From the NCBI GenBank assembly GCA_021812505.1, contig JAKANG010000027.1:1-8895 (forward strand): DNA of 8,895 bases. The letters run 5' to 3'. The notes under the pieces were generated by a model. That model saw only the letters and a program-made list of their open reading frames with translations, was not told where the DNA came from and searched no databases. Shown piece by piece: positions 7,926 through 8,895 of this stretch. The position numbers and the translations under genes were made by a program. Source of the DNA: Pseudomonadota bacterium (GTDB lineage: Bacteria; Pseudomonadota; Alphaproteobacteria; Rhizobiales; Beijerinckiaceae). Positions within the stretch are counted from its first letter, which is position 1. Each line of letters begins with the position of its first letter.

Positions 7926-8895
7926 ATGAGCGATCAAGACGGCGGCAAGACCGAACCAGGCCACACCGAAGCCAAAGCCCAAGAGACGCCGGAGCCTGGG
8001 ACAGACAGGAAGGAGCCGGCGGGGCAGGCCGATTCCTTCGCCGAAAATCAGGCGGCGCACGGATCGCATCGGGACGAATCGGAACCGATGCCGGCGGAGG
8101 ACGGAGCGAACGCTTCCGAGCTCGAGGCCGACCCAGGATCGACGGAGCCGGAAGGATCCGAGGCTCCTTCGACGCCGGCGCCCGCGGAGCGCACCGAAGA
8201 CGACGCAGGCCGAAAAGGCGGCGTCTTCGCGCTAGTCGCTTTCCTCATCGGAGCCGTGGTCCTCGGCGGGGGCGGCTATTACCTCTGGGACGCCTATGTC
8301 GGGGAGCCGCCGGCGACGTCTTCAGGAACCGAGGCGCCATCCGCGCCTGAAAAGGCGACGTCCAAACCCGCGCCGCCAGAAGCGACCCGTGATACCGAGG
8401 GCGAAAAGACCGCTCCTTCCGCCGCCATGACGGCGAAAGCGACCAAAGCGCCGCCGCCAGGGAGCGGAAGCGCGCCCGCCCCCGCAGCGTCGGCGGCGGT
8501 CGAAGCCGCAAAATCCGGCGCCACGGCTGAGGATTCGACACACGCTCTCATGGAGATGGCGGCAAAACTCGCCGCCACCCAAGAAACCATCGCCAAGTTG
8601 TCGCAGCGTCTGGAGGTTGTCGAAAATCTCGTCGCGACGCCGAAGATCGACGCACGCGCCAGCCTTGCCGCCCGCGAAGCGAATCCGGCCAATGCCGGCG
8701 TTTCGGCCGCCCGTCTGGTGGTGGCGCAGAGCCTGCTCGCGGCGGTGCGCCAGGGCGACGATTACACAGCGCAGCTGAACGCCTTGCAGAATTTCGGCGC
8801 CGATTCCGCGCGGCTGGCGCGGCTTCGCGCCGGTCTTGCCGCTCCGACTGTGGAAAAGCTGGCAGACGAATTCCGAGCCCTCGCGCCCAAGCTTG
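7926..8895 (+). CDS. Mitofilin (Mic60-like) family membrane protein, COG4223 type (3' truncated)
   Basis: The frame is open from the ATG at 7926 to the right edge, giving 323 visible codons. GAGG (7916-7919) lies 6 nt before the start. Residues 1-99 are hydrophilic, acidic and Pro/Ala/Glu-rich, of low complexity. A single hydrophobic segment (VFALVAFLIGAVVL... to YYLW, about 100-121) is the likely membrane anchor, with the short acidic part probably cytoplasmic and the rest periplasmic. Residues about 122-200 form an Ala/Pro/Lys linker. Then comes a helical, coiled-coil-prone stretch (MAAKLAATQETIAKLSQRLEVVE) and a segment with SAARLVVAQSLLAAVRQGDDY and LNALQNFGADSARLARL, typical of alphaproteobacterial mitofilin homologues. 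Family members are proposed relatives of mitochondrial Mic60, which shapes cristae. In many relatives the gene sits beside hemC/hemD and hemY-like genes; here a CoA-ester lyase precedes it. The conserved C-terminal mitofilin domain lies mostly beyond the window, so the assignment rests on architecture and the visible part. Confidence 0.8.
   Translation, partial: MSDQDGGKTEPGHTEAKAQETPEPGTDRKEPAGQADSFAENQAAHGSHRDESEPMPAEDGANASELEADPGSTEPEGSEAPSTPAPAERTEDDAGRKGGVFALVAFLIGAVVLGGGGYYLWDAYVGEPPATSSGTEAPSAPEKATSKPAPPEATRDTEGEKTAPSAAMTAKATKAPPPGSGSAPAPAASAAVEAAKSGATAEDSTHALMEMAAKLAATQETIAKLSQRLEVVENLVATPKIDARASLAAREANPANAGVSAARLVVAQSLLAAVRQGDDYTAQLNALQNFGADSARLARLRAGLAAPTVEKLADEFRALAPKL

Noticed and set aside
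7909..7929. A six-codon upstream frame (MKRGAG) whose stop overlaps the mitofilin-like start in an ATGA
   Set aside because: It has no clear Shine-Dalgarno of its own, and its codons coincide with the Shine-Dalgarno of the downstream gene. A frame this short is expected by chance.
7926..8600. Ala/Pro/Glu-rich low-complexity sequence considered as tandem repeats
   Set aside because: No regular repeat unit is visible. The composition is the disordered head and linker usual for this membrane protein family.

Overview
This is a GC-rich window that reads as a core chromosomal region of an alphaproteobacterium, most likely of the order Hyphomicrobiales (Rhizobiales). The evidence is the set of protein families and their arrangement: an AcnA-type aconitase convergent with an ftsY-yciB (septation protein A) pair, and a COG4223/mitofilin-like membrane protein, a family typical of this class. 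A Beijerinckiaceae/Methylocystaceae-like genus would fit, but that is an impression, not a demonstrated assignment.

Layout, left to right. (1) 2-2074, plus strand: the last 690 codons of aconitase A, whose start lies outside the window. (2) 2102-2140: a perfect 15-bp hairpin flanked by an A run and a T run, which can end transcription from both sides. (3) 2173-4027, minus strand: ftsY followed by a YciB-type septation/inner-membrane protein, separated by 7 nt and probably translationally coupled. (4) 4149-4940, plus: an RluA-family pseudouridine synthase divergent from ftsY. (5) 5018-6052, plus: aspartate-semialdehyde dehydrogenase (asd), ending at a GAAA-loop terminator. (6) 6105-6800, minus: a beta-class carbonic anhydrase convergent with asd. 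(7) 6971-7849, plus: a CitE-like CoA-ester lyase (HpcH/HpaI superfamily), divergent from the carbonic anhydrase. (8) 7926 to the window end, plus: the first 323 codons of a single-pass membrane protein of the alphaproteobacterial mitofilin (Mic60-like) family, cut by the right edge.

The genes are mostly independent housekeeping units: TCA cycle (aconitase), co-translational membrane targeting and envelope function (FtsY, YciB), RNA modification, diaminopimelate/Thr/Met/Lys precursor synthesis (Asd), CO2/bicarbonate interconversion and acyl-CoA C-C bond chemistry. Genes are tightly packed. No gap without a gene exceeds about 170 bp, and I saw no tRNA, rRNA, insertion sequence, CRISPR array or sign of recent transfer. 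I did not find a convincing undescribed system. The items most worth a second look are the genomic setting of the mitofilin-like gene, the CoA-lyase/carbonic-anhydrase divergent pair, and some small inverted repeats in leaders.
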